Source: Acidobacteriaceae bacterium (GTDB lineage: Bacteria; Acidobacteriota; Terriglobia; Terriglobales; Acidobacteriaceae). From it: a stretch of 40,271 nucleotides of DNA. Shown piece by piece: positions 1-7,526 of this stretch (the stretch's first letter is position 1; every line of letters starts with the position of its first letter). The position numbers were made by a program, and so were the translations under genes. The notes beneath the pieces are model-generated. The model did not search any database. It was not told the DNA's origin and saw only the letters and a program-made list of their open reading frames with translations. Location of the stretch: NCBI GenBank assembly GCA_003134435.1, contig PLBE01000098.1, positions 1-40,271 of the forward strand. Reading direction: 5' to 3'.

Positions 1-113
1 TCTCGCCACCGGCCGTCCCCGACAAACAGATCTTTAAGGTCTCGCCACCTTCCGTCCCCGACAAACAGATCTTCAAGGTCTCGCCACCGGCCGTCCCCGA
101 GCAGCAGGTCTTC
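1..113 (+). repeat. 39-bp tandem repeat in PPSVP gene
   Basis: Three consecutive 39-bp units, the first cut by the window edge, lie at about 1-35, 36-74 and 75-113. Each encodes KVSPPxVPxxQxF. The first two are nearly identical, which suggests recent duplication or gene conversion. Confidence 0.9.
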
Positions 114-362
114 AGAGTCCAGGGGAATCCTTCGACCAACCACTTCCACAACCACGCTGGTATCGGCAGCGAAAGCGATGAGTCGAATCCCCTGCTCCAA
201 GATTTCAACGAGGCGGCGCAGAACTCCACCGCGGGCGCTCTATCCCCCGTGCAACAGGCCTACGCTACATTGCAGCAGGATTTGCAGCCTTTTGCTCTCG
301 GGAGCAACTTCACTTCGGGGTCGAGCGCCCTGTTGACGCCACCCGTTTCCCTGGAAGCCTGA
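1..362 (+). CDS. C-terminal end of a PPSVP-repeat protein (5' truncated by window edge)
   Basis: The open frame enters at the left edge, with the first whole codon at 3, and ends at TGA 360-362. The visible 119 residues start with three 13-residue units of the form KV-SPP(A/S)VP-(D/E)(K/Q)Q-(I/V)F, encoded by 39-bp repeats. They continue through NPSTNHFHNH, a His-rich patch, into an Ala/Gln/Leu-rich tail ending in PVSLEA. The same architecture (PPSVP units, then NHFHHHIH, then a Pro/Ser tail) is seen in the protein at 31539-32612, so the two are paralogues on either side of the flagellar genes. No known enzymatic domain is recognised. The visible part has no cysteine or tryptophan. A secreted or surface role is inferred from composition only. 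The start and promoter lie outside the window. Confidence 0.85.
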   Translation, partial: SPPAVPDKQIFKVSPPSVPDKQIFKVSPPAVPEQQVFRVQGNPSTNHFHNHAGIGSESDESNPLLQDFNEAAQNSTAGALSPVQQAYATLQQDLQPFALGSNFTSGSSALLTPPVSLEA

Positions 363-371
363 TCCACCTGT

Positions 372-398
372 GAGGCGCGGACAATCTGTCCGCGCCTC
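372..398. terminator. Strong hairpin after the PPSVP-repeat gene
   Basis: A perfect 12-bp stem (GAGGCGCGGACA pairing with TGTCCGCGCCTC) with a 3-nt ATC loop starts 10 bases after the stop codon at 362. The tail (TCACTC) is not T-rich. It is therefore a probable, not classical, intrinsic terminator for the plus-strand gene, and might also stop flgL read-through on the other strand. Confidence 0.6.
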
Positions 399-692
399 TC
401 ACTCTGCCGATGTCCAAAAGTTGGTTCTTCGCTGCAAAACATCCTTGCCCTCGTGCCCGCCGGATATCCGACTCGGATTGTTGACTTTTCGTTTATTGAT
501 TGGCACTGAAGTCCGATTCGCGATGATTTCAGGAAGGGTCCGAGTGACACTCGCGCGGTTAAGAGCTGAAAATTGTGCTCTTTTCACGCCTCCGGTGAGC
601 GCTTAGCAGGCGCGACGGCTTTTCCACAGGCTGAAAGCAAAGCGAGTTCTTGGCCTGGATGCGTGTTTTACGCCAACTGCTTGCGTAGTGAA
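399..692. other. Intergenic stretch between convergent genes
   Basis: No credible gene was seen between the terminator hairpin and the flgL stop; the short open frames here have no ribosome site or recognisable product. Two small dyads occur: CGAGTG-A-CACTCG at 541-553, and AAGAGC/GCTCTT around a 10-nt loop at 561-582 followed by TTC. The second could be a weak plus-strand terminator. Confidence 0.6.
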
Positions 693-1586
693 CTACTTCA
701 GATAGTTCAGTAAGCTCTGAGGTATCACTTGCGCAAGTGCTGCCAGCGTCGCGCTCCGCTGCGTCTCCGCCTGTGACAAGTCGGTCGCCGCGGTGGCGAG
801 GTCGGCCCCCACCAGAGTGCTCTCTTGCGACTGTAGATTGACTTGCTCTGTTTGGAGCGACGACTGGTTGGAATTGAGCTGATCGACTGCATTGCCGTAA
901 TAAACCCGCTGCTGCGACAGATAACTGAGCGCCGTGCCCACTTGGGTCGTGGCTGCGCCAATGCTGGATGAGTTGCCGCTTTGCAAGGCGGTAACCAGCT
1001 GCTGCAGAGAACCCATCACGCTCGCCGTTGTGCTCATGAAGAGCTGGCTTCCGGGTACATTTGTTTGTATGCTTCTTCCCTGTGCAATCTCGACGCTGTT
1101 GACCCCGGTGTTTCCGTTATAAGCGACTCCCGAGGGCTGCGTTGAGTCAAGCGCAAACGGAGCCGATTGTGTCGCTGTCCCGCCAAACAGGTAACTCCCT
1201 TGATAAGAAGTGTTGGCTAACTGGACGATCTGACTCTGGATGGCCTGCACTTGTTGCGCAATCGCCTGCTGCGCGGACGCGGACACGCCACCATTCGCTC
1301 CCTGAGTTCCCAGGGAAACTGCCTGGTTGAGCGCAGTTACGACCAGGCTGAGTGCGGAATCGGCGGTCTGGAACATACCCTCCAGACTGCTAGTGTTCTG
1401 GAGATACTGATCATTCTGACTCTGGAGCGCCTGGTTTTGCACGTCCGCAGCCGCGGCTGACGGGTCATCGGAGGGCAGGTTTACCCGTCTCCCCGTCGCG
1501 AGTTGCTCAATATAAGTCTGCTCGAGTGTCTGCGACTGCGACAGATCGTTGAGAATGTCTGGTGTGAAATTTGGATTTACGCGCAT
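693..1586 (-). CDS. flgL: FlgL, hook-filament junction protein 3 (HAP3)
   Basis: FlgL forms the second ring of the hook-filament junction and is exported by the flagellar type III apparatus. The protein (297 residues) starts MRVNPNFTPDILNDL and carries the flagellin-type D0 helices, with QTYIEQLATGRRVNLPSDDPSAAAADVQNQ near the N terminus and a Leu/Gln-rich C-terminal helix ending SLLNYLK. The ATG at 1586 is preferred over the in-frame GTG at 1601. It falls 4 bases after the flgK stop and gives the usual FlgL N terminus, whereas the GTG would overlap flgK. It is the last gene of the flgM-flgN-flgK-flgL unit and is expected to be expressed late from the sigma-28 promoter in front of flgM. Confidence 0.93.
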   Translation of the reverse strand: MRVNPNFTPDILNDLSQSQTLEQTYIEQLATGRRVNLPSDDPSAAAADVQNQALQSQNDQYLQNTSSLEGMFQTADSALSLVVTALNQAVSLGTQGANGGVSASAQQAIAQQVQAIQSQIVQLANTSYQGSYLFGGTATQSAPFALDSTQPSGVAYNGNTGVNSVEIAQGRSIQTNVPGSQLFMSTTASVMGSLQQLVTALQSGNSSSIGAATTQVGTALSYLSQQRVYYGNAVDQLNSNQSSLQTEQVNLQSQESTLVGADLATAATDLSQAETQRSATLAALAQVIPQSLLNYLK

Positions 1587-1590
1587 AAGT

Positions 1591-2970
1591 TTACGGCGCA
1601 CCCGTTACGCCTGATCCCATATCCAAAACGGACTGGGTTAGTTCGTCCACCGTGGTTACCACGCGCGCGGCCGCTTCATACGCGCGCTGGTAGTTCATAA
1701 GGTTGGTCGTCTCCTCATCGAGATTGACTCCAGAGACCGCGCCTAATTGGTTGTTGAGCTGATTCAGACTGCCCGTGCTGGCAGTTACTTCGGCTTGAGC
1801 CTGAGCCGTGAGGCTTCCGCTTTGAGCCACCAGATTCGAATATGTGTTGAGCGGAGTGTCACCGGATGGCAACTTCTGGTTCTGCACCGCCAGCAGATTC
1901 GCGACATTGCCGTTGCTCCCCGCGGTTCCGTCAGAGCTGGCCGCGATCAGGCTCGGGTCGGTGATGGCAACCGTCAGATTGCTGGCGGCTCCGGCTCCGG
2001 AGGTATCGGTGAAAAGCGGTTGTCCAGCATTCCCGTTCAGGTCGTATCCCGATGCCTGCGCGGCATTGATACTGCTCGAGAACTGGCTGGCGAGGTTATC
2101 GATCTGACTGAGCAGGCCGGGAACCACATTATCTCGAATCTGGAGGTTGCCTCCCAATTGGCCGCCCTTGAGTGTACTGGTGATGTCCTGGCCTTGCGAA
2201 GACACATTCGTCATCCCCGAAGGCCCGGTCGTGGTCTGGAGCGCGAAGCTCTGACCCCCAACTACCAGCGGCGCCCCATTCCCAGTGGTCAGCGTCAGGC
2301 CGTTTTCGGTCTGGATCTGGTTCACGGTGGTCAACTGCGAGAGCTGCTGAATGAGCTGGGTTTCCTGGTCCCCAAGGCTGCCCGGATCCTGCCCCAACTT
2401 CTGCATCTCTCCAACCTGAACGTTGAGCTGCGCGATCTGCTGCGTCAACGTGTTGATCTGGGTCACGTTCTGCTGCACCGACTGATTCAGGCCAGACTGA
2501 ACCGTGTCCAGACTCTGTTCGGTAGAATGGAAATCACTGGCCAGGTTCTGAGCCGCGGTAAGCACCGCCTGACGATCCGGGACACTTGCCGGGTCAGTCG
2601 AGAGCTGGCTGATACTGTTGAAAAATGCCGTAAAGTCCGCCCCAATACCTTGTGTGGGATTGGAGAACAGACTCTGCACCTGTTGCAAAGCCGTGTATTG
2701 CGCCTGCGAACTGCCTTGTTGCTGATTCTGATCCGAAATTTGAATTTGCAGTACCTGGTCGCGCACACTCTGGATCTGCTGCAACTCCACGCCGTTGCCA
2801 TAGGTCACGCTTCCGTCCACCGAAGGTGTCGCTTCCGTAAGGACGGCTACCTCCCGGCTGTAGCCCGGAGTGTTCTGATTGGCGATGTTGTTGGACGTCG
2901 CATCGATCGCGCCCTGATCGGCCCCCAGAGCCTGCGATGCCATAAACAATATGGAGGATAACGATCCCAT
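1591..2970 (-). CDS. flgK: FlgK, hook-filament junction protein 1 (HAP1)
   Basis: FlgK forms the first junction ring between hook and filament. The 459-residue protein begins MGSLSSILFMASQALGADQGAIDATSNNIANQNTPGYSR, the standard axial-protein D0 motif (NNIAN-x-xTPGYSR). It ends NYQRAYEAAARVVTTVDELTQSVLDM, the standard C-terminal D0 helix. It is shorter than the enterobacterial protein (about 547), the difference lying in the variable middle. A ribosome site (CGAGGT) lies about 8 bases before the ATG. FlgN, the gene just upstream, is the likely export chaperone. As in most axial proteins, no cysteine is present. Confidence 0.96.
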   Translation of the reverse strand: MGSLSSILFMASQALGADQGAIDATSNNIANQNTPGYSREVAVLTEATPSVDGSVTYGNGVELQQIQSVRDQVLQIQISDQNQQQGSSQAQYTALQQVQSLFSNPTQGIGADFTAFFNSISQLSTDPASVPDRQAVLTAAQNLASDFHSTEQSLDTVQSGLNQSVQQNVTQINTLTQQIAQLNVQVGEMQKLGQDPGSLGDQETQLIQQLSQLTTVNQIQTENGLTLTTGNGAPLVVGGQSFALQTTTGPSGMTNVSSQGQDITSTLKGGQLGGNLQIRDNVVPGLLSQIDNLASQFSSSINAAQASGYDLNGNAGQPLFTDTSGAGAASNLTVAITDPSLIAASSDGTAGSNGNVANLLAVQNQKLPSGDTPLNTYSNLVAQSGSLTAQAQAEVTASTGSLNQLNNQLGAVSGVNLDEETTNLMNYQRAYEAAARVVTTVDELTQSVLDMGSGVTGAP

Positions 2971-2974
2971 GCTG

Positions 2975-3421
2975 CTATACCTCGATGCTTACTTGGCCGG
3001 GCCAAGATTGACGTTGTGACAGAGCGGAAGAACCCCGGTCGTAACCTGCTCCCTGGCTGCGATAGAGAGCAGCAATCAATGCGGCGGACTTGCGCACACG
3101 CTTCAGCAACGCGGCATAGGCGCGGTTGACCTGCGCGAGCCCCGTGTAGGCCTGGCGAATTTCCTGCAGCAATTGTCGATCCGAGCTATCGTCTGCTACC
3201 GTGTTTGGTCTGGCCGTTGAATTCGTTGTTGCGTGTAGCGCGGCCTTGGAACCTGCAAGCAGCGTGCAAGTCGCTTCCTGCAAGTACAAATTGGTCTCTA
3301 ACTGCTGCAGATCGTTCTTCTCGATCGCCGAGATCGCGGACGCAATCGCCCGCGACAAGGCATGCACCTGAGCAAGATGCTCAAGTTGCGCCCCTCTGCG
3401 GGTTGCATCTGATTTCGCCAT
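2975..3421 (-). CDS. flgN: FlgN-like export chaperone
   Basis: A 148-residue, mostly helical protein rich in Ala, Leu and Gln with no membrane segment. It is placed between flgM and flgK, as FlgN is in many bacteria. FlgN binds the C-terminal helices of FlgK and FlgL in the cytoplasm and delivers them to the export gate. The sequence shows long amphipathic stretches (LEHLAQVHALSRAIASAISAIEKNDLQQLETNLYLQEATCTLL, and LLQEIRQAYTGLAQVNRAYAALLKRVRKSAALIAALYRS) matching the helical-hairpin form of the family. Sequence identity in this family is always low, so position supports the call as much as sequence does. The stop is 4 bases before the flgK ATG. Confidence 0.72.
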   Translation of the reverse strand: MAKSDATRRGAQLEHLAQVHALSRAIASAISAIEKNDLQQLETNLYLQEATCTLLAGSKAALHATTNSTARPNTVADDSSDRQLLQEIRQAYTGLAQVNRAYAALLKRVRKSAALIAALYRSQGAGYDRGSSALSQRQSWPGQVSIEV

Positions 3422-3460
3422 GGTCGAGCTCAGTCGATCCCTGTACTGTTGCTCTTTCGA

Positions 3461-3736
3461 CTACCGGCCGAGGATCGCGTCGGCGATCTCGCTGGGATCG
3501 AGTTTGTACTGTCCACTGCCGATGCTCTCCCGCAAGCTGTCTACCTGACTCTGGCGCACTTCCGGCTGCGCAAGCGCTTGCGTCGCCAGACTGCTCAGGG
3601 TGACGGTGTCCTGCGTCAAACTCGTCTTATCGCTGGCCGCCGCCGACCCGGTCTGCCCCACCGGAGTCGTAGAGGACTTCGACGCCTGTTCGGCTGAGAT
3701 GGACTGCGGATCTGGTGTGTTGAGTTGTATTCTCAT
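3461..3736 (-). CDS. flgM: FlgM, anti-sigma-28 factor
   Basis: FlgM binds and inhibits FliA until the hook-basal body is finished, then is exported. The 91-residue protein has the disordered Ser/Thr/Gln-rich first half and the conserved C-terminal FliA-binding helices: TLSSLATQALAQPEVRQSQVDSLRESIGSGQYKLDPSEIADAILGR, including the family hallmark (Y-x-(I/L)-(D)P-x-x-IADAIL). A ribosome site, GGAGAG, lies about 7 bases before the ATG. It is the first gene of the late unit and has its own sigma-28 promoter upstream (3766-3793), which gives the familiar feedback in which FliA drives synthesis of its inhibitor. Confidence 0.93.
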   Translation of the reverse strand: MRIQLNTPDPQSISAEQASKSSTTPVGQTGSAAASDKTSLTQDTVTLSSLATQALAQPEVRQSQVDSLRESIGSGQYKLDPSEIADAILGR

Positions 3737-3765
3737 ATCGAACTCTCCAATTCACTGGCCCACTC

Positions 3766-3793
3766 TTATCGGCTCTTCAGGCGATAAACTTCA
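3766..3793 (-). promoter_or_regulatory. Sigma-28 (FliA) promoter of flgM-flgN-flgK-flgL
   Basis: Read on the minus strand, TGAAGTTT (3793-3786), 12 bases, then GCCGATAA (3773-3766). The enterobacterial consensus is TAAAGTTT-N11-GCCGATAA. The -10 box is perfect, the -35 box has one mismatch and the spacer is one base longer. Transcription would start near 3759, leaving a leader of about 23 bases with the flgM ribosome site. Confidence 0.85.
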
Positions 3794-3827
3794 GTCGCCC
3801 TTGACCCGTTTCACGTTACCCATGTAA

Positions 3828-4256
3828 CTACTTATTATTCTCAAACTTAGCGGCAGTAGTCGATGACAATTTGGTCGCGTCTACCTTCGAAGCGCCGTCC
3901 GAGGGCTGATTTGCTTCCGTGGCCGTCAGGTGCTTGGTAATCATCGCGGCAATGCCGAAACCGCCGTTCTTGCTTAGCCCCTGCGCCATGTATTGACAAG
4001 CGATGCTCTGAAACTGATCATGACCCGAATCGTTGCTCTGGTCAGGGTCGGTGCCGGGAACCGTCGCAAACGACTTCTCCGCTTTTTCCAGCCACTGGCC
4101 TACCAGGATGCTCTCAAAATCATGAGCCGCCTTGTCAATCTTCGCCTTTCGGTCCTTGGCGGTGTTGTTCCGCAGTTGCTGAACGGCCAGGTCCCCCTGC
4201 GCTTGGGTGAGGCTCGAAACACTGGTGCCGGGATTGGCGATACGCAAATCACCCAT
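3828..4256 (-). CDS. flgJ: FlgJ rod-binding domain protein (no muramidase domain)
   Basis: This 142-residue protein matches only the N-terminal rod-scaffold domain of FlgJ. KIDKAAHDFESILVGQWLEKAEKS is followed by DQFQSIACQYMAQGLSKNGGFGIAAMITKHL, equivalent to the E/D-F-E..f...L...m and the a..la..GG.Gia.ml...l motifs. The glucosaminidase domain of enterobacterial FlgJ is missing, so a separate peptidoglycan hydrolase must open the wall for the rod. Single-domain FlgJ is common outside gammaproteobacteria. The gene starts 3 bases after flgI ends and closes unit D. The tail after residue 115 is Ser/Thr/Asn-rich. Confidence 0.88.
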   Translation of the reverse strand: MGDLRIANPGTSVSSLTQAQGDLAVQQLRNNTAKDRKAKIDKAAHDFESILVGQWLEKAEKSFATVPGTDPDQSNDSGHDQFQSIACQYMAQGLSKNGGFGIAAMITKHLTATEANQPSDGASKVDATKLSSTTAAKFENNK

Positions 4257-4259
4257 GAC

Positions 4260-5441
4260 TTAGAGAACCTCCAACTCAGCCTGCAACCCGCCCGCAGCTT
4301 TGATCGCCTGCAAGATGGCAACGATGTCCCGGGCGGTCGCTCCCATGGCGTGCAGGCCGTTAATCAACTCCTCGACGTTCGCTCCTTCTTTCAACTGGAA
4401 CGAACGCGCCGGCTTGTCGCTTGCCTTTACTTCGGTTTCGGGTACCACTTCCGTCTTTCCCTTGGACAGCGGCCCTGGCTGAGAGACATCGAATGTCGTG
4501 GTAACCTCAACTGTGAGATCGCCGTGCAGCACCGAAACGGGAGAGAGTTTCACGTCGCCTCCCATCACGATCGTCCCGGTCCGCTCGTTCATGACTACCT
4601 TCGCTGGAGGATGAATGGCAATGCTCAAATTCTGAACTTGTGCGATCAAGGTTGGGACCGTGGCGACTCCCGCCTGGTCAATATTGATGTCCACGCGGCG
4701 ACTGTCCAGCGCTGATGCCAGTTCCTTCCCAAACTCCTTATTGATGGCGTCGGCAACGTCGCGAGCAGCCGTAAAATCCGGTTCACGCAAGGCAAGCGAC
4801 AAAGTCTTGAGATGCTTTAAATCGATCGAGGTATCGCGTTCCACAATTCCGCCCGATGGCACTCGCCCGACCGTCACATGGTTCACTTCTTTGGAGTTAC
4901 CGCCGCCGCCAACTGTGTAGCCACCCAGAGTAAGTGGGCCCTGGGCCTGCGCATACACCTGTCCATCCGCGCCATGCAACGAAGTGAGCAGCAGCACACC
5001 TCCCTCCAGGCTTTTGGCGTCACCAAGCGAAGATACGGTTACGTCGAGTGCAGTCCCGGGCCGCGCAAACGGAGGCAGGGAGGCAGTGACCATCACGGCG
5101 GCGACGTTCCGAACTTGAATCGATGCCGCGGTAATCTGGGCACCCAGTCGTTGCAGCACATTGGCCAGAGCCTGGGTGGTGAATTGGGTTTGCTGGCTGT
5201 CCCCAGTGCGCTTCAGGCCCACTACAATGCTGTAGCCGATCAGGGGATTGTCCCGTATGCCTTCGATGGTCGTGATATCTCGCAGCAAAACACGACGACT
5301 GTCCTGCGCCGCCGCCGGACGCTGCCCGGCGACAATTAGAGAAGTAAGAAACACACCGACGACAAGCCACGGAGACGGCAGGCGCAGCCACAACCAGAGC
5401 CAGAGCAATCGGTGTCTCGCATCTACCAGGTGAGTAGCCAT
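4260..5441 (-). CDS. flgI: FlgI, flagellar P-ring protein
   Basis: FlgI assembles the periplasmic P ring around the rod. The 393-residue product carries a Sec signal (hydrophobic segment about 11-40, Ala-rich region QRPAAAQ before the mature start DSRRVLLRDITTIEGIRDNPLIGYSIVVGLKRTGDSQQT, the FlgI hallmark). Further family blocks are PPFARPGTALDVTVSSLGDAKSLEGGVLL and VVMNERTGTIVMGGDVKLSPVSVLHGDLTV. It ends GLHAMGATARDIVAILQAIKAAGGLQAELEVL, as FlgI does. The start at 5441 overlaps the end of flgH by 19 bases, which indicates translational coupling. FlgA, encoded in the same unit, is its assembly chaperone. Confidence 0.96.
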   Translation of the reverse strand: MATHLVDARHRLLWLWLWLRLPSPWLVVGVFLTSLIVAGQRPAAAQDSRRVLLRDITTIEGIRDNPLIGYSIVVGLKRTGDSQQTQFTTQALANVLQRLGAQITAASIQVRNVAAVMVTASLPPFARPGTALDVTVSSLGDAKSLEGGVLLLTSLHGADGQVYAQAQGPLTLGGYTVGGGGNSKEVNHVTVGRVPSGGIVERDTSIDLKHLKTLSLALREPDFTAARDVADAINKEFGKELASALDSRRVDINIDQAGVATVPTLIAQVQNLSIAIHPPAKVVMNERTGTIVMGGDVKLSPVSVLHGDLTVEVTTTFDVSQPGPLSKGKTEVVPETEVKASDKPARSFQLKEGANVEELINGLHAMGATARDIVAILQAIKAAGGLQAELEVL

Positions 5442-6136
5442 AGCAACCCCCTGATGATCGGATTTTGCCGGCCAATATAATCGTTCACGACCCCTTTTCC
5501 CTTGAGTTCGATTTCCAGGTCGGCCAGGGCCGTGGCAGGAGCAGAGTTGTTGGGGCCAACATCGCCGGGACGCAGCACGCCGCGCACGATCAGGTCTTCA
5601 TGCTGGCTATTGATCTGGATTTTCCGCTCCGCCTCCACAATCATGCTTCCGTCAGTCAACAGCGCAATCACGCGAGCGGACACGGTCGCCGTCACACTGG
5701 AACCCGCCGACGTTTCTCCTTGCCCCTTTAACGTCTTCGACGATGTCATGCCCAGCAGTGGGTTGGCCGGGTTTGACTGGAATCCGGGCAGGCTGGTGAT
5801 GGCCGAGCTTGCCTGGAATGTTCTTGAGTTATTCACATCGCCGGTGGATGACGCAGCCGTCGTCTCGGACACCAACAGAGTAACGACATCGCCTACACGG
5901 CGCGCCTTATAGTCCGCGCTCATGTCAGTGTAAGCGCCATTCGGAATATAAAGGCTGCCTAACGTCGTGGCGCCCGGTGCGGCGGGCTGCAACTGCATTC
6001 GAGCGATATAATCGGAACGCAGCTTTTGCGAATCTTGTTTTGATTTCGCATTGGCCAGCGCGCAAGGCAGGGCAGGCAGCAGGCCGAGGGCGACTGACAA
6101 GATAACTGCCCACCTGCTTCCATGTCGCACTCTCAT
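5423..6136 (-). CDS. flgH: FlgH, flagellar L-ring protein
   Basis: FlgH forms the outer-membrane L ring. The ATG at 6136 was chosen: it yields a signal peptide (MRVRHGSRWAVILSVALGLLPALPCALANA) and lies 14 bases after flgA, whereas the longer open frame would run through the flgA end. Diagnostic blocks are GSLYIPNGAYTDMSADYKARRVGDVVTLLVSE, LKGQGETSAGSSVTATVSARVIALLTDGSMIVEAERKIQINSQHEDLIVRGVLRPGDVGPNNSAPATALADLEIELKGKGVV and the ending NPIIRGLLWLLTW. E. coli FlgH is a lipoprotein. Here the only signal-peptide cysteine follows ALP, a poor lipobox because of proline at -1, so the protein may be cleaved by ordinary signal peptidase at ANA-KS. Confidence 0.94.
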   Translation of the reverse strand: MRVRHGSRWAVILSVALGLLPALPCALANAKSKQDSQKLRSDYIARMQLQPAAPGATTLGSLYIPNGAYTDMSADYKARRVGDVVTLLVSETTAASSTGDVNNSRTFQASSAITSLPGFQSNPANPLLGMTSSKTLKGQGETSAGSSVTATVSARVIALLTDGSMIVEAERKIQINSQHEDLIVRGVLRPGDVGPNNSAPATALADLEIELKGKGVVNDYIGRQNPIIRGLLWLLTW

Positions 6137-6150
6137 AGGCTTCAGATGAC

Positions 6151-6711
6151 TCAAAGGGTACCCTTCAGTATTCCAGCCGCAACTACTTCCGCATCGTAGA
6201 ATCGCTTCCGATCCAGGCTGGTTACACGGATCCTTTGCCCGCGACCTCCACTGTGCAAGCAAATCACGGGAAAACTCATTCGAGAATCCTTGGTTTCAAC
6301 AATCAACATTGCATGATCGCCGTCACGAACCACGTTCTCGATCGTACTAGTCGTAACTGCCGGCGCCGGGCGCATTGCGAGTTCGCTCCCGGTCAACCCA
6401 TCGAAGCCGTGCACCAGGACGTAGAACGGTAAGCACTCGCGATTATCGCGGCACCGCAACTTCGCTTTAACCGTCCCTGCCGTCCCCTTGCTCACGCTCA
6501 CCACGCGCATGGTCGCACTTGGGCTGATATTGTCGAGGCTGGAGAGTATCTCTATCTGATCCGGACCCGCGACAATGCCCGCAAAACCCATGGCATCAGC
6601 GATGCGCTGATTCGAGATGTCGCTTCGAGACACGGCCGCGTGGCTTACGGCGAACGGCATGGCCGTTACAATTAGAACCGACACGACGAATTTGCGGGCG
6701 CCATTTAGCAT
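6151..6711 (-). CDS. flgA: FlgA, P-ring assembly chaperone
   Basis: FlgA is a periplasmic chaperone that helps FlgI form the P ring. The 186-residue protein has an N-terminal signal (KFVVSVLIVTAMPFAVSHA, cleavage near residue 25), a diverged middle, and a C-terminal SAF-type domain. That domain runs IENVVRDGDHAMLIVETKDSRMSFPVICLHSGGRGQRIRVTSLDRKRFYDAEVVAAGILKGTL, matching the FlgA pattern in which a Gly-rich turn precedes IRV and a final V-x-x-x-G. It sits between flgG and flgH, the usual neighbours in many phyla. Two cysteine pairs in the middle (LRCRDNREC) could form a periplasmic disulphide. Confidence 0.9.
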   Translation of the reverse strand: MLNGARKFVVSVLIVTAMPFAVSHAAVSRSDISNQRIADAMGFAGIVAGPDQIEILSSLDNISPSATMRVVSVSKGTAGTVKAKLRCRDNRECLPFYVLVHGFDGLTGSELAMRPAPAVTTSTIENVVRDGDHAMLIVETKDSRMSFPVICLHSGGRGQRIRVTSLDRKRFYDAEVVAAGILKGTL

Positions 6712-6723
6712 TGCTGTGCCGTC

Positions 6724-7515
6724 TTACCGGCCGATGCTGGCAAGATCTTGCAACATCTGATCTGCTGATGTAACAACTCGTGAATTCGCTTCGTACGAAC
6801 GCTGCGCCACGATCATGTTGACAAACTCCGCCACCACATCCACGTTCGACTGTTCCAACATCCCCTGCTGCAGGGTCCCCATCCCTTCGGCTGATCCAGG
6901 AGCGCCTACGATAGGATCGCCCGATGCCGTGGTCGCGAGATACAAATTGTTGCCGATGCTGTTCAACCCGCCAGGATTCGGGAACATCGCCAACTGAATG
7001 CTCCCCACCTGCTGCGCGGCGGTCTGCCCCGCCTGGGTTACGGAGATCGTGCCATCGGAGCCGATCGTGACCGTAGTCGAGTTCGCTGGGACAGTGATGC
7101 TCGGTTGCAGTGGAGTCCCGTTGGCAGTGACGATGTTCCCCGTCGAGTCCAGATGGAACGAACCGGCTCTCGTATACGCGATAGAACCGTCCGGCAAGGT
7201 TACTTGAAAGAAACCGAGCCCCTGAATCGCGATATCCAAAGGATTGCCGGTCGAACTGAAGTTGCCCTGCGTCTGCATAATCTCTGAGGCGGCGCCCATC
7301 GTACCCAGTCCGACCTGGAGTCCCGCGGCGATGGTAGTCTGTTGTGTCGCCGCGGCGCCTGGCATGATCACATTCTGGTATACCAGATCGGAAAATTGCA
7401 GGCGGCGTGAGTAAAAGCCGGCGGTGCTAGAGTTAGCAAGGTTGTTGGCGATGTTATCGAGGTTCAATTGCTGCGCCGACATCCCGCTGGCCGCTGTATA
7501 GAGTGCACGAAGCAT
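6724..7515 (-). CDS. flgG: FlgG, distal rod protein
   Basis: FlgG forms the distal rod of the flagellar drive shaft. Its 263 residues equal the usual family length. The N terminus MLRALYTAASGMSAQQLNLDNIANNLANSSTAGFYSRRLQFSDL and the C terminus LEQSNVDVVAEFVNMIVAQRSYEANSRVVTSADQMLQDLASIGR are the D0 helices of the rod/hook family. GNPLDIAIQGLGFFQVTLPDGSIAYTRAGSFHLDSTGNIVTANGTPLQPSI is the conserved D1 segment. A strong ribosome site (AAAGGAGCG) stands 5 bases before the ATG. It follows flgF by 11 bases. No cysteine is present. Confidence 0.97.
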   Translation of the reverse strand: MLRALYTAASGMSAQQLNLDNIANNLANSSTAGFYSRRLQFSDLVYQNVIMPGAAATQQTTIAAGLQVGLGTMGAASEIMQTQGNFSSTGNPLDIAIQGLGFFQVTLPDGSIAYTRAGSFHLDSTGNIVTANGTPLQPSITVPANSTTVTIGSDGTISVTQAGQTAAQQVGSIQLAMFPNPGGLNSIGNNLYLATTASGDPIVGAPGSAEGMGTLQQGMLEQSNVDVVAEFVNMIVAQRSYEANSRVVTSADQMLQDLASIGR

Positions 7516-7526
7516 TTCTCGCTCCT

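Noticed and set aside
1-113. Tandem repeats at the left edge considered as a CRISPR array.
   Set aside because: The repeats are contiguous, without spacers, in frame, and encode a regular 13-residue protein motif.
1587-1601. In-frame GTG giving FlgL five extra residues (MRRKL).
   Set aside because: It overlaps the flgK end and departs from the usual FlgL N terminus; the ATG at 1586 fits better.
1747-2961. A 404-codon plus-strand frame opposite flgK.
   Set aside because: It is an antisense shadow of flgK; the product is Arg/Leu-rich with no family resemblance, while flgK is unmistakable.
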